Source of the DNA: Tubiluchus corallicola
Lineage: Eukaryota; Priapulida; Priapulimorpha; Priapulimorphida; Tubiluchidae
DNA length: 64,000 nt
Direction of reading: 5' to 3'
Assembly: GCA_030141605.1 (NCBI GenBank)
Contig: JAQGDQ010000007.1
Span: 979,173-1,043,172 of the forward strand
In this document: one piece after another, positions 33,401 to 45,110 of the stretch
Layout: each line of letters begins with the position of its first letter
How positions within the stretch are numbered: position 1 is the first letter of the stretch
The notes under the pieces: generated by a model
The model's database searches: none
Seen by the model: only the letters and a program-made list of their open reading frames with translations
What the model was told of the DNA's origin: nothing
Program-made: the position numbers and the translations under genes

Positions 33401-36229
33401 TGGTGATGTTGCAACCTTGTACGAAAATTTGAGAGAAGATTTGCAGAAATTTACAGTTAGATTAGTATCACTCCGGACACTTACGACGAGTTATTAGCTT
33501 TGCTGCAGGACTCGATTACAAAAAAGATGTAAACTTCAGGGACTGGGTTGACCCTTCGTTTAAAAGCTGTTAGTAACCTTTAGGTAACGAACTTTAACTT
33601 CTTGTAAGTTTTCTTGTGCGAGTCATGTTTCACAATTTCAATAAAAATCATAATGATTACTTCTGCTTTTTGTTTAAACTGACAACGATTGTATACTATT
33701 ATTTATGTTATACAATAATTGCATACTTTAATAAAACATAAAGTCGCTTGTTTGTTAAGGCGAAAAATCTTATATTTTATTAATCTTTATTAATCTTATT
33801 AAATCTTATAATCTTATGCTGAAATATATTAATTGTTGATCGTTAAACAAGAAATAACTAATTGAGTAGTTAATTATTAATCATAAATTCTGAGAGGGAT
33901 CCTCACGAAAATGGAACATGCAATATTTCTACCATGCGGTAATTTTCCTCGTGAGAAGAATACATAGCTTCTAGTTGGCAGCAGAATTCCTCGCGAGGAA
34001 TTGCGGGAGGAAAATTGCCATTGCGAAATGCGCCATGTGTTCCATTTTCGTGAGGAATACCGCAAGGAATTTCTCCTCAACGGATTTTGTCGTCGCCCTC
34101 ATTGTGAAATGGGCTTAAGTTTGTAAAAGTAGATAGTTGTCATGATAGTGATTAGTGACTGTCGACAAAGTGTCATCATTATTTTTTTTCGTACTTGTCC
34201 TTATCGTCGTAGTCGTTGTTGTCGTCACTGTCATCATCATCATCATTAATCATTAACATTTGCCATTATAACCCATCATTGTCATTATGATTACCACCGC
34301 TTTCATCATCATCATTATCATCATCATCATCGTCGTCGTCGTCATCATCATTATCATCATCACCATCAAATCATCATCATCATCCATTATCATAGCCACC
34401 GTCATCATCGTAATCATCATCATCAATGTTATTATCATCATCACCATTATCACTATTATCACCGTCGTCATTATCGCCATTATAAGCATAGTCATCACCA
34501 TCATCACAGTAATTGTCGTTGCCATAGTAAACTGCTTTGTATGTTAAATTATTCATAATTTTAACTTGAAGATTATCATTAATGACCTTTGGACTACCAT
34601 AGCGGCCTTGTGGTTCTCGCATCAGCTTTGTAAGCCGAAAGTCCCTGGTTCAAATCCAGACAGTCTTTCAACTTTTCACATTTCCTTGTTACCAAACTTT
34701 AATTAACTGTGGATTTATTCCGTCATGTTTGTATAGTGTTCTGTTGTTATGGATATCACTGCAATCAAAGAACAACTTCGCATTCAATAAATGACATAAA
34801 TTACAGGTGCGTAGTTACAGCTTAATTATATAATAACATTTATTGTTGGAAAGGCTTTTGAAAAATAAAAGCAGGGCCTTTTGTCTGTTATAACACTTTT
34901 GTTAGATAAAATGCATTTTTATATTTTTTGTTGAAGTAGACTTTTCATTAGTAAGTTTATTTATTTTTCAGCATCTGCTTTAAAGTGCTATGAATGCTGG
35001 GATGTAGCTGATAACAAAGACTGTGTCCAAGAGGAAAATTTAGTAGATTGTAGTACCAAAAAAATAGCTACAGATACATGCGAAACTACGATAAATTATC
35101 ACAGTAAGTTATCACAAAGTGCTTATACTAATGCTTATTGTTGTTATCTATCTCTTGCTATCTACTGTTATTATTACCTACTAAAATTATGTCTGCTTTA
35201 AAATATATGTAAATGTACAAAATATGGCAGTTGATATGGATCTGATGTGTTCCTTGGAGATATTGTCGTTCCACAAAGCAACCGTTTTTTTTTGTTATTT
35301 TTGTGATCGTTTGTTCTTAATGCAGTCTCTTCAGTTGAGAAGCTGTGACTTTGTGAGTTTTGCAAAGTTAGTATATATGTGTCTGCTTGCAGTTGCGAGT
35401 ACTACTCTGTGCTGCACTTGAAGGAAAAACAGATTGATCTCAACATGACAAATGTTAAGGCACGTCAACTGGTTTAGAAAATGCACGAAAAAAACAACGA
35501 ATTGATTTAAATAAACAAATATCCTTAATACGAAATTCGAAGTTTGTTTCGTTCACGAAGTAAAGATCTAGCACTCTTTAATTTTTTGTCAATTTATATT
35601 TTAAGCGTTGTAAAAGTTGAATAGCTACCTTCCACATCTGCTTCCACGTTGTCAGTGACCATCTTAATGACGAGTTTTTTTGTCGCAGATTTACATCTTC
35701 TTATCCTTCAATTTGCACTCAATTCGAAAAAAAATGTAAAATGAGTACAGTTTATACTGCAACACGTGGTGTACCACATGGATCGATACTCAGACCGCTG
35801 TTATTTATTTGATCTATTACTGATGACTTATCAACATTGTACTAACAGAGAGCGAACAAATTGGATGAAAGCAAGCAAATTGTCAGTTAACTACGCCAAG
35901 CACATTATTAAAGATTAGCAGTGCAAATTGCTTTTTCTTTTCCAGAAACTACCGGTTACAGCATAACAAAGAAGTGCGCCTTACGTCCCTGTTCTTTATC
36001 TGTGAATGAATTAATGGGATGGCAGTGCGGAGATACAAACAGAGATGCTTGGACTTGTACTAGGTGCTGTGAGGAAGATGGGTGCAATTACATAGACCCC
36101 AAATCGAAACGTTTTCTGACTGGCAGTAGCAGAGCTAGTACACGGACCAGTGGCACGGAGATCATTATAATAACTGCCTTTGCATCAAGCTTAATAGTTA
36201 AACTCTACTTCAATGGAAACAGGCGGTGA
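27378..36229 (+). CDS. Ly6/uPAR three-finger GPI-type protein gene B (three exons)
   Basis: Exons 27378-27441, 34972-35103 and 35946-36229 join in phases 1 and 1 into an open frame of 480 nt (159 residues plus stop). Exon 1 gives a signal peptide (MMLKLKAWELVLLLVVYSVA) with a plausible cleavage site formed across the junction (KASA before LKCYEC). The middle and last exons encode a three-finger domain with twelve cysteines, opening CYEC and closing CTRCCEEDGCN. The tail has a hydrophobic run (EIIIITAFASSLIVKLYF) followed by NGNRR. It is the tandem paralogue of gene A: same strand, identical 132 bp middle exon, same phases and shared TDTCET and CALRPC motifs. Exons 2 and 3 are secure. Exon 1 is an inference from frame, phase and signal-peptide fit, because its donor (AAAAG then GTTTTG) is weak. 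The polar basic end after the hydrophobic run is atypical for a GPI signal, so a single-pass anchor is an alternative. Function is unknown. Confidence 0.82.
28310..30560. repeat. Inverted copies of a GTTGCGCAACTAAAAGTTTGA-like repeat
   Basis: AAACTTTTAGTTGCGCAACT at 28438-28457 with flanking sequence is repeated in inverse orientation at about 30475-30500 (GTTGCGCAACTAAAAGTTTG). Further related motifs lie at 28340-28370 and 29200-29235 (CAACTTTTAATTGCGC). An inner inverted pair (TGTCTTTTATGAATTAATAA at 29082 with a reverse match near 29285-29308) suggests a separate small element at about 29050-29330. Element limits are unclear. Confidence 0.5.
30887..32707. repeat. Near-perfect 901 bp direct duplication
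   Basis: Bases 30887-31787 recur at 31807-32707, a constant offset of 920 bp. By eye the copies differ at one base (C at 30984, G at 31904). The 19 bp spacer (31788-31806) contains TTTTTGTTTTATTGC, which is also at the start of each unit. Neither copy contains a supported ORF. The last 30 bp or so of each unit is the outer end of the Harbinger-like element that continues only after copy 2. Confidence 0.95.
32676..34118. mobile_element. Head-to-head PIF/Harbinger-like remnant (palindromic)
   Basis: The outer ends (CATTTCACCGTGACG at 32681; GCCCTCATTGTGAAATGGGC ending about 34114) form terminal inverted repeats with TTA on each outer side, the target-site size and sequence typical of PIF/Harbinger. 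Inverted matches continue inward: 32704-32820 with 33893-34000, 32830-32880 with 33820-33875, 32976-33050 with 33365-33440, and 33085-33145 with 33285-33350. On the plus strand at 33305-33575, frames spell a transposase N-terminus: a DSEDD-like start, then HRGDVATLYENLREDLQKF, ITPDTYDELLALLQDSI and DVNFRDWVDPS. These fit the DDE transposase leader of Harbinger elements. The left arm carries a diverged antisense copy (MDNEDDVMFLL, HRGVVPTLYGHLKDD). All copies are broken and no catalytic domain remains. Confidence 0.65.
34195..34515. repeat. Long degenerate (ATC/TCA)n repeat
   Basis: More than 300 bp of TCA, TCG and TTA triplets. Ile/Met/Val- and Asp-rich ORFs on both strands here are artefacts of the repeat. 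Confidence 0.93.
34591..34668 (+). pseudogene. tRNA-Thr-like sequence (SINE head or tRNA pseudogene)
   Basis: A B-box match (GGTTCAAATCC, about 34648-34658) is preceded by an anticodon-arm-like AGCTTTGTAAGCC with TGT in the anticodon position and by an A-box-like TAGCGGCCTTGTGG. Spacing fits a tRNA body, but stem pairing is poor and the ends do not form a clean acceptor stem. A tRNA-derived SINE or dead tRNA gene in the Ly6 B intron is likelier than a functional tRNA. Confidence 0.45.
34972..35103 (+). CDS. Ly6 gene B, exon encoding first half of domain
   Basis: The acceptor is TTATTTTTCAG and the donor is CACA then GTAAGT. The exon is 132 bp, phase 1 at both ends, as in gene A. It encodes ASALKCYECWDVADNKDC, then CSTKKIATDTCETTINYH. 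Confidence 0.9.
35753..35845 (+). mobile_element. Small reverse-transcriptase remnant in the Ly6 B intron
   Basis: The plus frame reads TATRGVPHGSILRPLLFI, a stop, then SITDDLSTLY. This is the GVPQGSxLGPxLFxxYINDL block of non-LTR retrotransposon RTs. Nothing recognisable extends beyond it. Confidence 0.65.
35946..36229 (+). CDS. Ly6 gene B, terminal exon
   Basis: The acceptor is TTTTCCAG. The exon enters in phase 1 and runs 284 bp to a TGA stop. It encodes KKCALRPCSLSVNELMGWQC, then DAWTCTRCCEEDGCN, a Ser/Arg/Thr linker and a C-terminal hydrophobic stretch followed by NGNRR. Confidence 0.92.
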
Positions 36230-38890
36230 GACAGCAAAAGTAATTCCGGTTCAATAATTTTTCTATTATAATGAGTACTATGTAGGCATTATAATTCAAA
36301 GTGGTAAGCTTTAGTTAACAGTATTATATAATCATTTATAGGCCAAAATACATTTAGAACATCGTCCTCAGTTCCACTGATTTCTACTTAATTTGCCTTA
36401 TAAAATGACATCAAAGCGTACAAATTGCATTTCATGGTAACAATAGAAAAGTTAGCAATAATTCAGTATAATGGGCATCATCTTTTACTTGACTGCTGCT
36501 TTAAATCGCATCAGCTACTTTTCTATTTCATTGTTTCCGTCATCACAAATATTCCTTGTTGGTGCAAGAGTCTTCTACAACAGCGTCAACTGAAACATTA
36601 AAAAGCGAAGTTTTGATTTTAGTGTTGTGTTGTCATTATTATTATTATACATCAATATGCCTAGTTGTTGCGAACAATACAACTTAATGGGCTTCCAAAC
36701 TACTTGAAAATGGAATGGTTTTCTAGGCGTTTAGTAAGGTTAAAGGTATTGTAAGTTATCTCTAGCAGTCAAGACCGATTGCATTTCGTGAAAAACACTG
36801 TATCAGGAATTCGTAATTGCATCCATTAACGCCATTAACGTAAAGCAGTATGTCGTAAATTTCGTGCAATCACGCAATTTTGGCCAGTTGCATTTACAAA
36901 AATAGAGAATAAATCTATTCTCTCTCTCTTTCTCTCTCTCTTCTCTCTATTTTTCTGTGCTCAGCCTTTTTCGACTATTTTAGCTATGATCTTATTCTAC
37001 GACAAAGACCAGAAATGATTTCCGGGTCGATTTCTGTGAACTAGTGCTATATAAGTGTGTGATTATTGTTGAACTGTCTTTTTCTTCAGTTCACGTTTGT
37101 AATGCATGTACATAACAATATTTTCATTGAATAGCTTAACTTTCGATTTCTGTTGTCAGTTAGTGTTAAGGGAGAATAACCAAAATTATTTTATTTACGA
37201 CTCTAATCTGTATGGTGTTTTATATAATGTATTATAGTGCATGGTATTCTGCAATTATGTGCACATTTAGCTTTTAACTTACATTAGGTACTCGTCTATT
37301 CCATATTAAACTATGTTGCATGTGGTGCCGATTTTTTCTTAAAAATAACATTATAGTATGCATTGTGCTTATATGTGTATAGTCTATGTCACACTGTTAT
37401 TTCGGCTTTATAATCGCTAATTTTTAACCTCCCATATAGGTCCACAAAAGAAAACTATGATTCCTACTCTTTTAAATTCGTAAAATTGTCACTTTAGGTT
37501 CATTTCTGATCTTAATGAAGCAGATACCATTATATGCGATATACGACTTAGCCAATAGGTCTGCTACTCGGCTTTTAAAAATATAGTCTCTGTCGAAGGT
37601 GACAATGTTATTTCCACATTATAATAATAAATGTATTAAAATTTGTCTATAAAAATTTATGTACTTTATACGTATGATTTTATGTAAATGATTTTTTTCT
37701 GTTTAATTTTCTAATCTTAATTGATTGTGATTTTTCAACTATAGTTAATGTAGTACATCAAAATAAAAAAATACCAATCTTACCATTTTTACTCACTCTA
37801 GACTATCAAAACTAAAATTATGAACACATTTCAGCTTAAAAAAGATTCTTAACAAAACTGAATCAATTGAGATCCAAGTCTCCGAGCATGACCGCGCTTT
37901 ACTATGCCTGGTCTAGTGTAGTTCGCTCATGTGTGACTGACCAGAGTGCACAGTGCTCGTGACTGTCAATTGACTATATCCGGTCCAGTGCTATTTACTC
38001 ATGTGTGACTGAACAGTTTGCCTATTTGGGTTCTATCCCGGGCCCTTAAACAATCCCAGCTTATTCTATCATACCATTATGTGAGCCCCGGGTCACGTGT
38101 GTATATTGGAAGTTTGTGATTCTAAAGTTTTAGAGTTATTCACTGTTATGACTCCATTACTAACGTGACGATGACAGCAAACGGGCTTCTTTGTTGCTCA
38201 CGGTTTAAAAATATTAATTTTTGGAATTTTGCTAATCAAATTCTATAGCCAGGTCTGTACAAACTAATTATCACGCGAACGATTATGTTTTACTCAGTCA
38301 TAAATCAGTGATTTTATAAATTCCGTTTACATGTATGCTGATTCTGGTCACGTTTTGACAAAGTGTTCTTCGGAATTGTATTAATTAATAACTTCACCAG
38401 TTTAATTTATAACAAACGTGATGTAAATGGTGTAAACGTTCAATCGCTCCAAATGCAGTATAGTTACAGTACGTGGTGTAACGAAATCCTTTGCTACAGA
38501 GGTTACAAACAGAAGTGCAGTACAGAACATTACAAGGGTAATATATAGGTTTTTTCACTCAAATATTGACACGCCTAGTATCAAATATGACATTCATCAT
38601 CAAATACGACTAGGTCGTCCAAATGTAACAAAAACCATGGACATAGGCTGATGCATAAAGGGTTGCTGTTCTTGTCGTTGTTATGCTGTTATTGTGATTA
38701 TTATTGCTGTAAAATTATTATGAACTGCCTGAAATGTTATAAGCATAATGGTTTGTCGTCAGTTGACGTGTGAACATCGTCGTGCAAATCGTCCTGCTAA
38801 TGAATTAATTTACGCAGAACTGGTTTTACTTGATGCTGCAAGCCTCGTAGTTTAAACTATGATATAACATAGGTTACTGGTAATGTATTT
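36230..38890. other. Presumed 3' UTR and intergenic DNA
   Basis: AT-rich with a short CT-rich patch at about 36917-36950. A diverged tandem pair at about 37905-38010 shares GTCTAGTG/GTCCAGTG and CTCATGTGTGACTGA. A stretch at about 38080-38160 resembles the dispersed repeat at 8.2-8.3 kb. No gene was recognised. Confidence 0.45.
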
Positions 38891-38899
38891 TTTACCTGT

Positions 38900-41800
38900 A
38901 AAATTACAATCTGAACAACAACAAAACTACTAAAAATGAGTGAAGAATAGCCAAAGAGAAGTAACATGGAGCAAATAAAAATGAAAGTAGAAGTTTATGG
39001 GAAAATTTTCCATCAACGCTGAACATGACGATGCCGGGAAAATTGTTGTGCGAGGTGAGAAAGTGAACAAAATCACCGATGGATTGAGGAATGCGATGAA
39101 GATCGTGGAACCAAACTCTACGTGTGATCAGACAAATAACGAACAAGGTACTGTTCTAACCTATAAAATCACCGTATCGAAAAAATTGACCTGGGAAAAA
39201 TCTTCAATAACAGTATTGTTATCACAGAAGACTGCTACATAAAATAGTGTAATGAGAAACTAGCAACGTTACTAAACATGGCAATGGAAGCCACTGTTTT
39301 AAGTGACACTGAACTAGTAAATATAAACAACGAAGCCCTACACCAAGACAAGAAATTGTATATGAAAGCAGCGACAATGAAATAAATACAAAAGAGAATG
39401 ACGTAACATATATAAACAAAGATGACATCCTACGAGAAAATGCCTTTAATGAGAACAGGGATAGTACACCAAACCTAACAATAAAGCTAACAATGAATCC
39501 ATAAACGAAATATCCATATAAGCAGTAGAACAAGATAATGAAAATTATGTAGAAGTCCTGCCCTCAGTGCAAAACAAAAATGAGTCTTGTGAAAGAAACG
39601 AACCTGACTGAGTTCACATAGATTCAGTTTTTAAATCTCCTCCCCCTAAGCAAGCAAAACAAATCGATCATGATCGAAGTTCAAGCGAAAAGGTGCATCC
39701 AACCCGAAACATCTACAGTGACAACAAACACTTACGCCAGTGTTGTCAGTAATAACGGGAAACGTGATAAGGTGAACACCTCAAACACGACACCTGCTTT
39801 ATTAGCCGTTGAACGTCGTTGAGTACACAGACATCCTAAGCAAACATGATATGACACCACTGAATGACAAAGAACCAACAAGAATTACAAAAACAACATC
39901 TACTCTTATAGATCCTATATTAGTACAAGACAATTTTCAAATCTATACCAAACCACTTCTCAGACCATAACTATATTATCTGTATTACGAAAATGAGCAC
40001 ACATTTACAAAAAAATAATGAATTCACCTACAAATATAGCGAAAATATGAATAACATCAACCAAGATATGTTTCTGTCAGACTAGAATAAAATGCTCTGG
40101 CAAGAAACATATCAAACAATTGATATAGACTTACAAATTGAAATTTTATTAAACAATATTAAATACTGCCTAGTTATTTATGCTCCAATACAGAAAATCA
40201 AATTGTCAAATAAAAGAACACTTCCACAACGTAATAAATCTGCCAGAATTAACTAAATTACAACAAGAAAAAAATGTTCTATTGAAAACATTTATGTCGA
40301 CAAAACAGCTCATCGGCCATAATGCTTACAAAAAGCAAGGAACCGTTTCAATACAAGAAACTCTAATTTAAAAAATAATTATTATAAAAGCAAGTGCTTA
40401 AATGCAAAAGCATCAAAAGAAAAATGGCAGGTCATAAACAAGGTTTTAAATAAAACAAACACACAAACCTCCATAAATAAAATTATCATGAATAACAAAG
40501 TGTACAAGAATCAAGAAATAGCAAACATACTTAACAACACCTTCTTAAAATGGGTGAGTACAAAGGAGACCCATCATACAAAAAAGGGAATATGACGAAA
40601 TATTTCTTACCAAAAAAGTAAACTGTGCCTTTAGATTCATGCCAACTGATCCAACAGAAATAATATCCATTATTAACAACATGAAACATTCCAAAAGTGC
40701 AGGTCCATGTGATATTCCTATTAAAGCTATAAAATGATCTGGTGCCATCCTAGCTCCACATATCTCTTATATATTCAACCAAATGGTAATGAGAGGAAGC
40801 TTTCCAAATATATGCAAGATAGCTAATGTAACTCCAAAAGATTAAAATGGAAATCTTGAAACACCAGAAAATTACCGCCCAATACCTATTGTACATGCAG
40901 TTTCTAAAATTTTTGAAAAACTAATTCACAAACAAATATACAAATAATTGGTAGATAATAATATTCTAAAAAACATTGATTTGGTTATGAAAAGAAATAT
41001 AGCACAGTGGACGCAATGTGAAAGTTGTAACTGTATATTTTAGGTGCTGCCATCTATTGATTAGTCACTTTAACATTTTACTAGTTAAACTCACCCCTAG
41101 TATAATTGCTCGGTCCAGTGAATATGCAAACTCACTGGATCTCCCCTATTTTTACTGTAATGAGATATGTGAAGCCAAGTTTTTGCATAGTTCTCTACCT
41201 ATATATACTGGCTGGATTTCACTTCTAGCCACTGTCTAACTGTCACGTTCTCAGTGCAGTGCAGTCGTGCTACACACTGTTTAACTCACACTCTCACTGC
41301 AGTGCAGCAGTCGTGATCTTCATTTTACTTGTGTATTTAGTATAATAAACGGTTTCAGTTTTTGTGCAGATATGTAATATAGTGTTCATTCGTTTTCTAC
41401 AAGTGTTCAACTTCATACATGACTTTCACACGCAAAAATTTATATAACTCAAATATGGCGCTACTTTTTAAACGATAAATACACAGCTTCTGCCTTTCTT
41501 GATTTGAGCAAGGTTTCTGACAGCCTCTCACACACCATTTTATTAAAAAAATTGAACGCCATTGCATTTGACAACTATTCTGTCAAACTTATTCAAGATT
41601 ATCTACCTACCAGTAAACAAGGGGCTAAATTAAATGACATATACTCAAATTGGGGCAATAATATTAATGGAGTACTTCAAGGCACAATTCTAGGCCCACA
41701 GCTATCTATCATATATACGTAAACGGTATTTCAAACATAATAAGTAACTGCCATATCGTACAATATGCCGATGATGCTAACATCACAACCAGTAGCATTA

Positions 41801-42480
41801 ATTCCTTTAGTGCAGTAGACCAATTCAAATCAAAAGTAGAATAAATGAAATATATTCTGTATATTCTCGATTATTAGCAACTTAAGATGAACCCAGAAAA
41901 AACCATTTTCATGCTTCTAAACATCAAGAGATACAACAAATATACTTTTCGATACATGTCAAATAACTTTAAAAATATTTTTAAAAATGTATAAAACCAT
42001 GATCTGGTCCTACTTAACGTATGGCTGCCACCTACTCTCAAATATATCTAAAACTTCTTTAAAGAGGCTAGAAGTGGCCCAAAGTTACGCTTTAAAACAC
42101 CTCGTTGGTTTCACAACAAGAGCAAAATATTTAGCTACACTGAACAGGGAAAAACTAAAAATACCCACTGTAGAATCCAATTTCCAATTCCATTCACTTT
42201 ATAATTTTTCTTTAAACGATTTGGTGCCAGCTTTCAGTGCCAATTAGCTTCCATTTAATATCGAAAAAAATGCTAAACCAATGAACACACAGCACAAGAT
42301 AAATAAATTCAAATAATAAATATGTACAAAATTTAGTCTGTAAAACGACAATAAATACATGGAATGCTTGCCTACTTAATGTAAAAATGTGCAGTGACTC
42401 TAAAAAAAATCAAAAATTAACTGAAAAATACTATAGTAGCCTTCAAAACATGACTAATACAAAAACATCAGACAACACGT
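38900..42480 (+). mobile_element. Decayed Jockey/CR1-like LINE with truncated endonuclease
   Basis: Broken plus-strand frames give, in order: Lys/Asn-rich ORF1-like sequence (39000-39800); the last part of an endonuclease (EPTRITKTTSTLID near 39867, FSDHNYIICIT near 39955); and RT blocks (KHSKSAGPCDIPIKAIK near 40687, APHISYIFNQMVMRGSFPN near 40752, PENYRPIPIVHAVSKIFEKL near 40866, FGYEKKYSTVDAM near 40981, ASAFLDLSK near 41490, VLQGTILGPQLS near 41673, QYADDANITTS near 41761). A C-terminal segment (WSYLTYGCHLL, then RLEVAQSYALKHLVG) ends by about 42247. The catalytic YADD is present, but many stops and frameshifts make it inactive. Most of the endonuclease is missing, and RT is interrupted by the insertion at about 41025-41470. 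Exact ends are not defined. Confidence 0.75.
41025..41470. mobile_element. Insertion of about 445 bp inside the LINE RT domain
   Basis: RT homology breaks after STVDAM near 41017 and resumes at KYTASAFLDL near 41474. The intervening sequence has no RT similarity. Its edges are weakly inverted (GTGCTGCCATCTATTGA near 41043, reverse of TCAAATATGGCGCTAC near 41450). It contains two related AGTGCAGTGCAG..GTCGTG motifs (about 41255 and 41300). Probably a small non-autonomous DNA element. Confidence 0.55.
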
Positions 42481-43500
42481 ATTGTCAATTTTAACCCAAT
42501 AGTCTGTAGTAGTGGCATATCAAAACCTGTCATGCATTAGCATCAAGTCAACAAATTAAAACCCACCAACACTCAAGTCACTAACACAAAACATCTATAA
42601 AGCACCTAATTTGAATTTCAATTTGTAAATATTGTAAAGTTTTAAAGTCTTAAATGTATCTTAAGCTTTAGCGTAATTTATTATAATATCATTTGTGTTT
42701 TTAATTGTAAATTCATTTTTTAACACTATTGTTCACAGCAGTGGAAACACTGATTACACTTAATTTTTGGAATGTAGTTTACAGTTCATCGATGTGTAAT
42801 TTTAACAGCAATAAGGAATTTTATTATTATTATTCATTGTATAAGATCTTTAAGTTTTGCAGACATATTTGGTAGTTAGTTAGTTTTGTTAACTATTTTG
42901 TTAACCGTTACCATGTGACTGTTACATTTGCTTTAGTTTATTACTTTGACAAGATGTAAGGTACAGAAAATTAACGAGATAAATATATAGTGACTTTTCT
43001 GATTTTTTAGAAGTTAATTCATACGTTTTAAATATATCAAATTTTTTTGACTTTTATTACATTGTGCAGTGGTCGCTTCTGTTCTCTTATTAATACCTGT
43101 TTACATATATATACTGAGCACACTACAAGCCATTTTTCTCACGCAGCAAAAAATCTTTCAAATAAGAACAAGGATATCATACAAATCATAATTATTAATG
43201 TTTACAAGTTTCGACCGCATTCTAACACTACAGTGACAGCTACCAGCCTAAACATTTAAAAAATGTGCGCTTTTCGAAGAAGCTACCAAGTCAAAAAGTT
43301 TTTAAAATAATTTCTTTGTTTTCAAATTTTTTGTCCCACTGTTATGACCTATATCACATTTGATATACCAAAAACATCAGATTTAAATCTGTGACTAAGA
43401 CGAATTTGAAGTGACTAGTAGGAGGCTATAATTTATAAAGATAGCTCCTAGCAAGGGAGTACCCAGAACAAATGGCAATAGAATTTTTCTCTTCAGATTC
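42481..43500. other. Non-genic DNA downstream of the LINE
   Basis: The LINE's 3' UTR is likely included, but its end is not clear. No exon or structured element was seen. Confidence 0.4.
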
Positions 43501-43539
43501 TGTTTGAATATTGTTTCAGGTACCCACAACAAAAAATCG

Positions 43540-44180
43540 GCAAAAATCGGCTTTGATACTCTTCAGATGCATGCGTAAATCCAAAATGGCGCCTGTTGAG
43601 GCCAAAAATCAAAGTATATCTCTCAAACCATTGCATCTAGATGAAAAATATGCTTTATCGACTGGTACGAAGGTGCACAGGTAGACTTTGCTCACAATTT
43701 TTAAAATATATGATCCTTATGAGTTGGCAACAACCATCTTGTCAGTCGTCAAGTATGCGGTGGCCATATTTGATAATTTTCGGTTGGCTCCACATCCAAT
43801 AATAATAAACCAGATGGATTTTAGCATTGTGCAAAGTTTTGTGTTTTTCAGGCAAAATGAGCAGTTCTGTCATTTGTGCAACATTTGTAGCCATCTTAAC
43901 AGTCATGTTGAAACGGGGTGTTATTACATGGGAAGATATGAATTCCTTGACCTTGAAAACCTATTATTTAGATGCCAAAGTCATTATCCTGTATTCTCTG
44001 ATAGTTATAACACATAGCCCTTATAAGTTAGTAACAAACATATTGCCAGCCATCTCGAAACTTGCGGCAATATTATATGAATTTCGATTAACCCCATGAT
44101 CAAAATTAATTTATCACCTTAATGAGCTCTAGCACTAGGCAAGGTTTTCGTGCTTTTGGATCAAAATGAGTATTGATTCC
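43540..44180. repeat. Single-arm copy of the 10.3-13.2 kb fold-back family
   Basis: GATATGAATTCCTTGACCTT then GAAAACCTATTATTTAGATGCC (43935-43980) parallels ATGGATTCCTTGACCTTGAG near 12346, and the following CCAGCCATCTC and AATTTCGATTAACCCCATGA blocks keep the same order. Two diverged tandem sub-repeats (about 43680-43870 and 43985-44170) are present. The two ORFs here have no recognisable domain. Confidence 0.6.
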
Positions 44181-45110
44181 CCATCCGGGTAGACTAACAT
44201 TAAATTAACTACCTTTTTTGACGTCATAATTAGGCGCTATGCCGTGTTTAAATTTCGGCCTAATTTGAACGTGTTATTCTCCGGACCAAATGCTAAAGAA
44301 ACACCAAAAATGTTTTCTTGCAATTTTTCATTATATTGATCCTACTATTATAGTCAGGGAGGCATATGAAGTGTTCTAGAGAAAATTAAACATGCATAAA
44401 AAGTTATAAAATTGTGCAATAAAACTGTTTGTTTGATATGGGTCTGATTACTGCAAAATGAAATGGACGGAACACGAGAAACTGCTAAATAAACAGCACG
44501 AATTTAATATTCGGGAGGCTGCGAGATTAGGATGTTCCTCAGTTATCAAAGAGGTCCCATACTGTCTATGTTGTGTGACTTTTCTAGCGTTTCTCCGGTT
44601 TAATTCTATTGTAATGTTGATTTTTTTAAATTTGAGACTCTGAGTCTGGGAGCAGCTAGGCAGAGTATTATAATTACCTGTGCGATAAGTAAACTGAACG
44701 TAAGAAGTGCATTATTTTTCGATTAGGATTTTTAACGCTACTCCGAGCCTCATGCTCAGTCATAGTCATACACGTCGCTAAAATTGTGGACAAGATTTAG
44801 AATTGCTGAATAAAACCAGTCAAAATGAGCAAAGTTTACGTTTTTAAGTTGTAGGTTTGTTGTTTATTCGAAAAGGGGCGACCAATTCGAAGGTATTTGG
44901 ACCTCGGAGGAAGTTTTGTTGCTTTTACTTGTTAAATTAGGGTCGTTTAACTATCTCGCTAAATTTTGCTAGTTACGTATCTTTATTCTATGTTGCTAAA
45001 CTGTATTTAATATAGATAAAAAATGTCTAATCTAACTTAGATTAGGCATGACAAACAGAACATTTATTAATAAAAGCGCAAGCATATTCATCACATTATA
45101 AAATCCAAGG
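44181..45110. other. Non-genic DNA
   Basis: No supported exon or repeat. An ORF at 44458-44643 lacks domain or splice evidence. Confidence 0.4.

Noticed and set aside
34253-34622. Ile/Val-, Met/Thr- and Asp-rich ORFs on both strands
   Set aside because: All arise from the ATC-type trinucleotide repeat.
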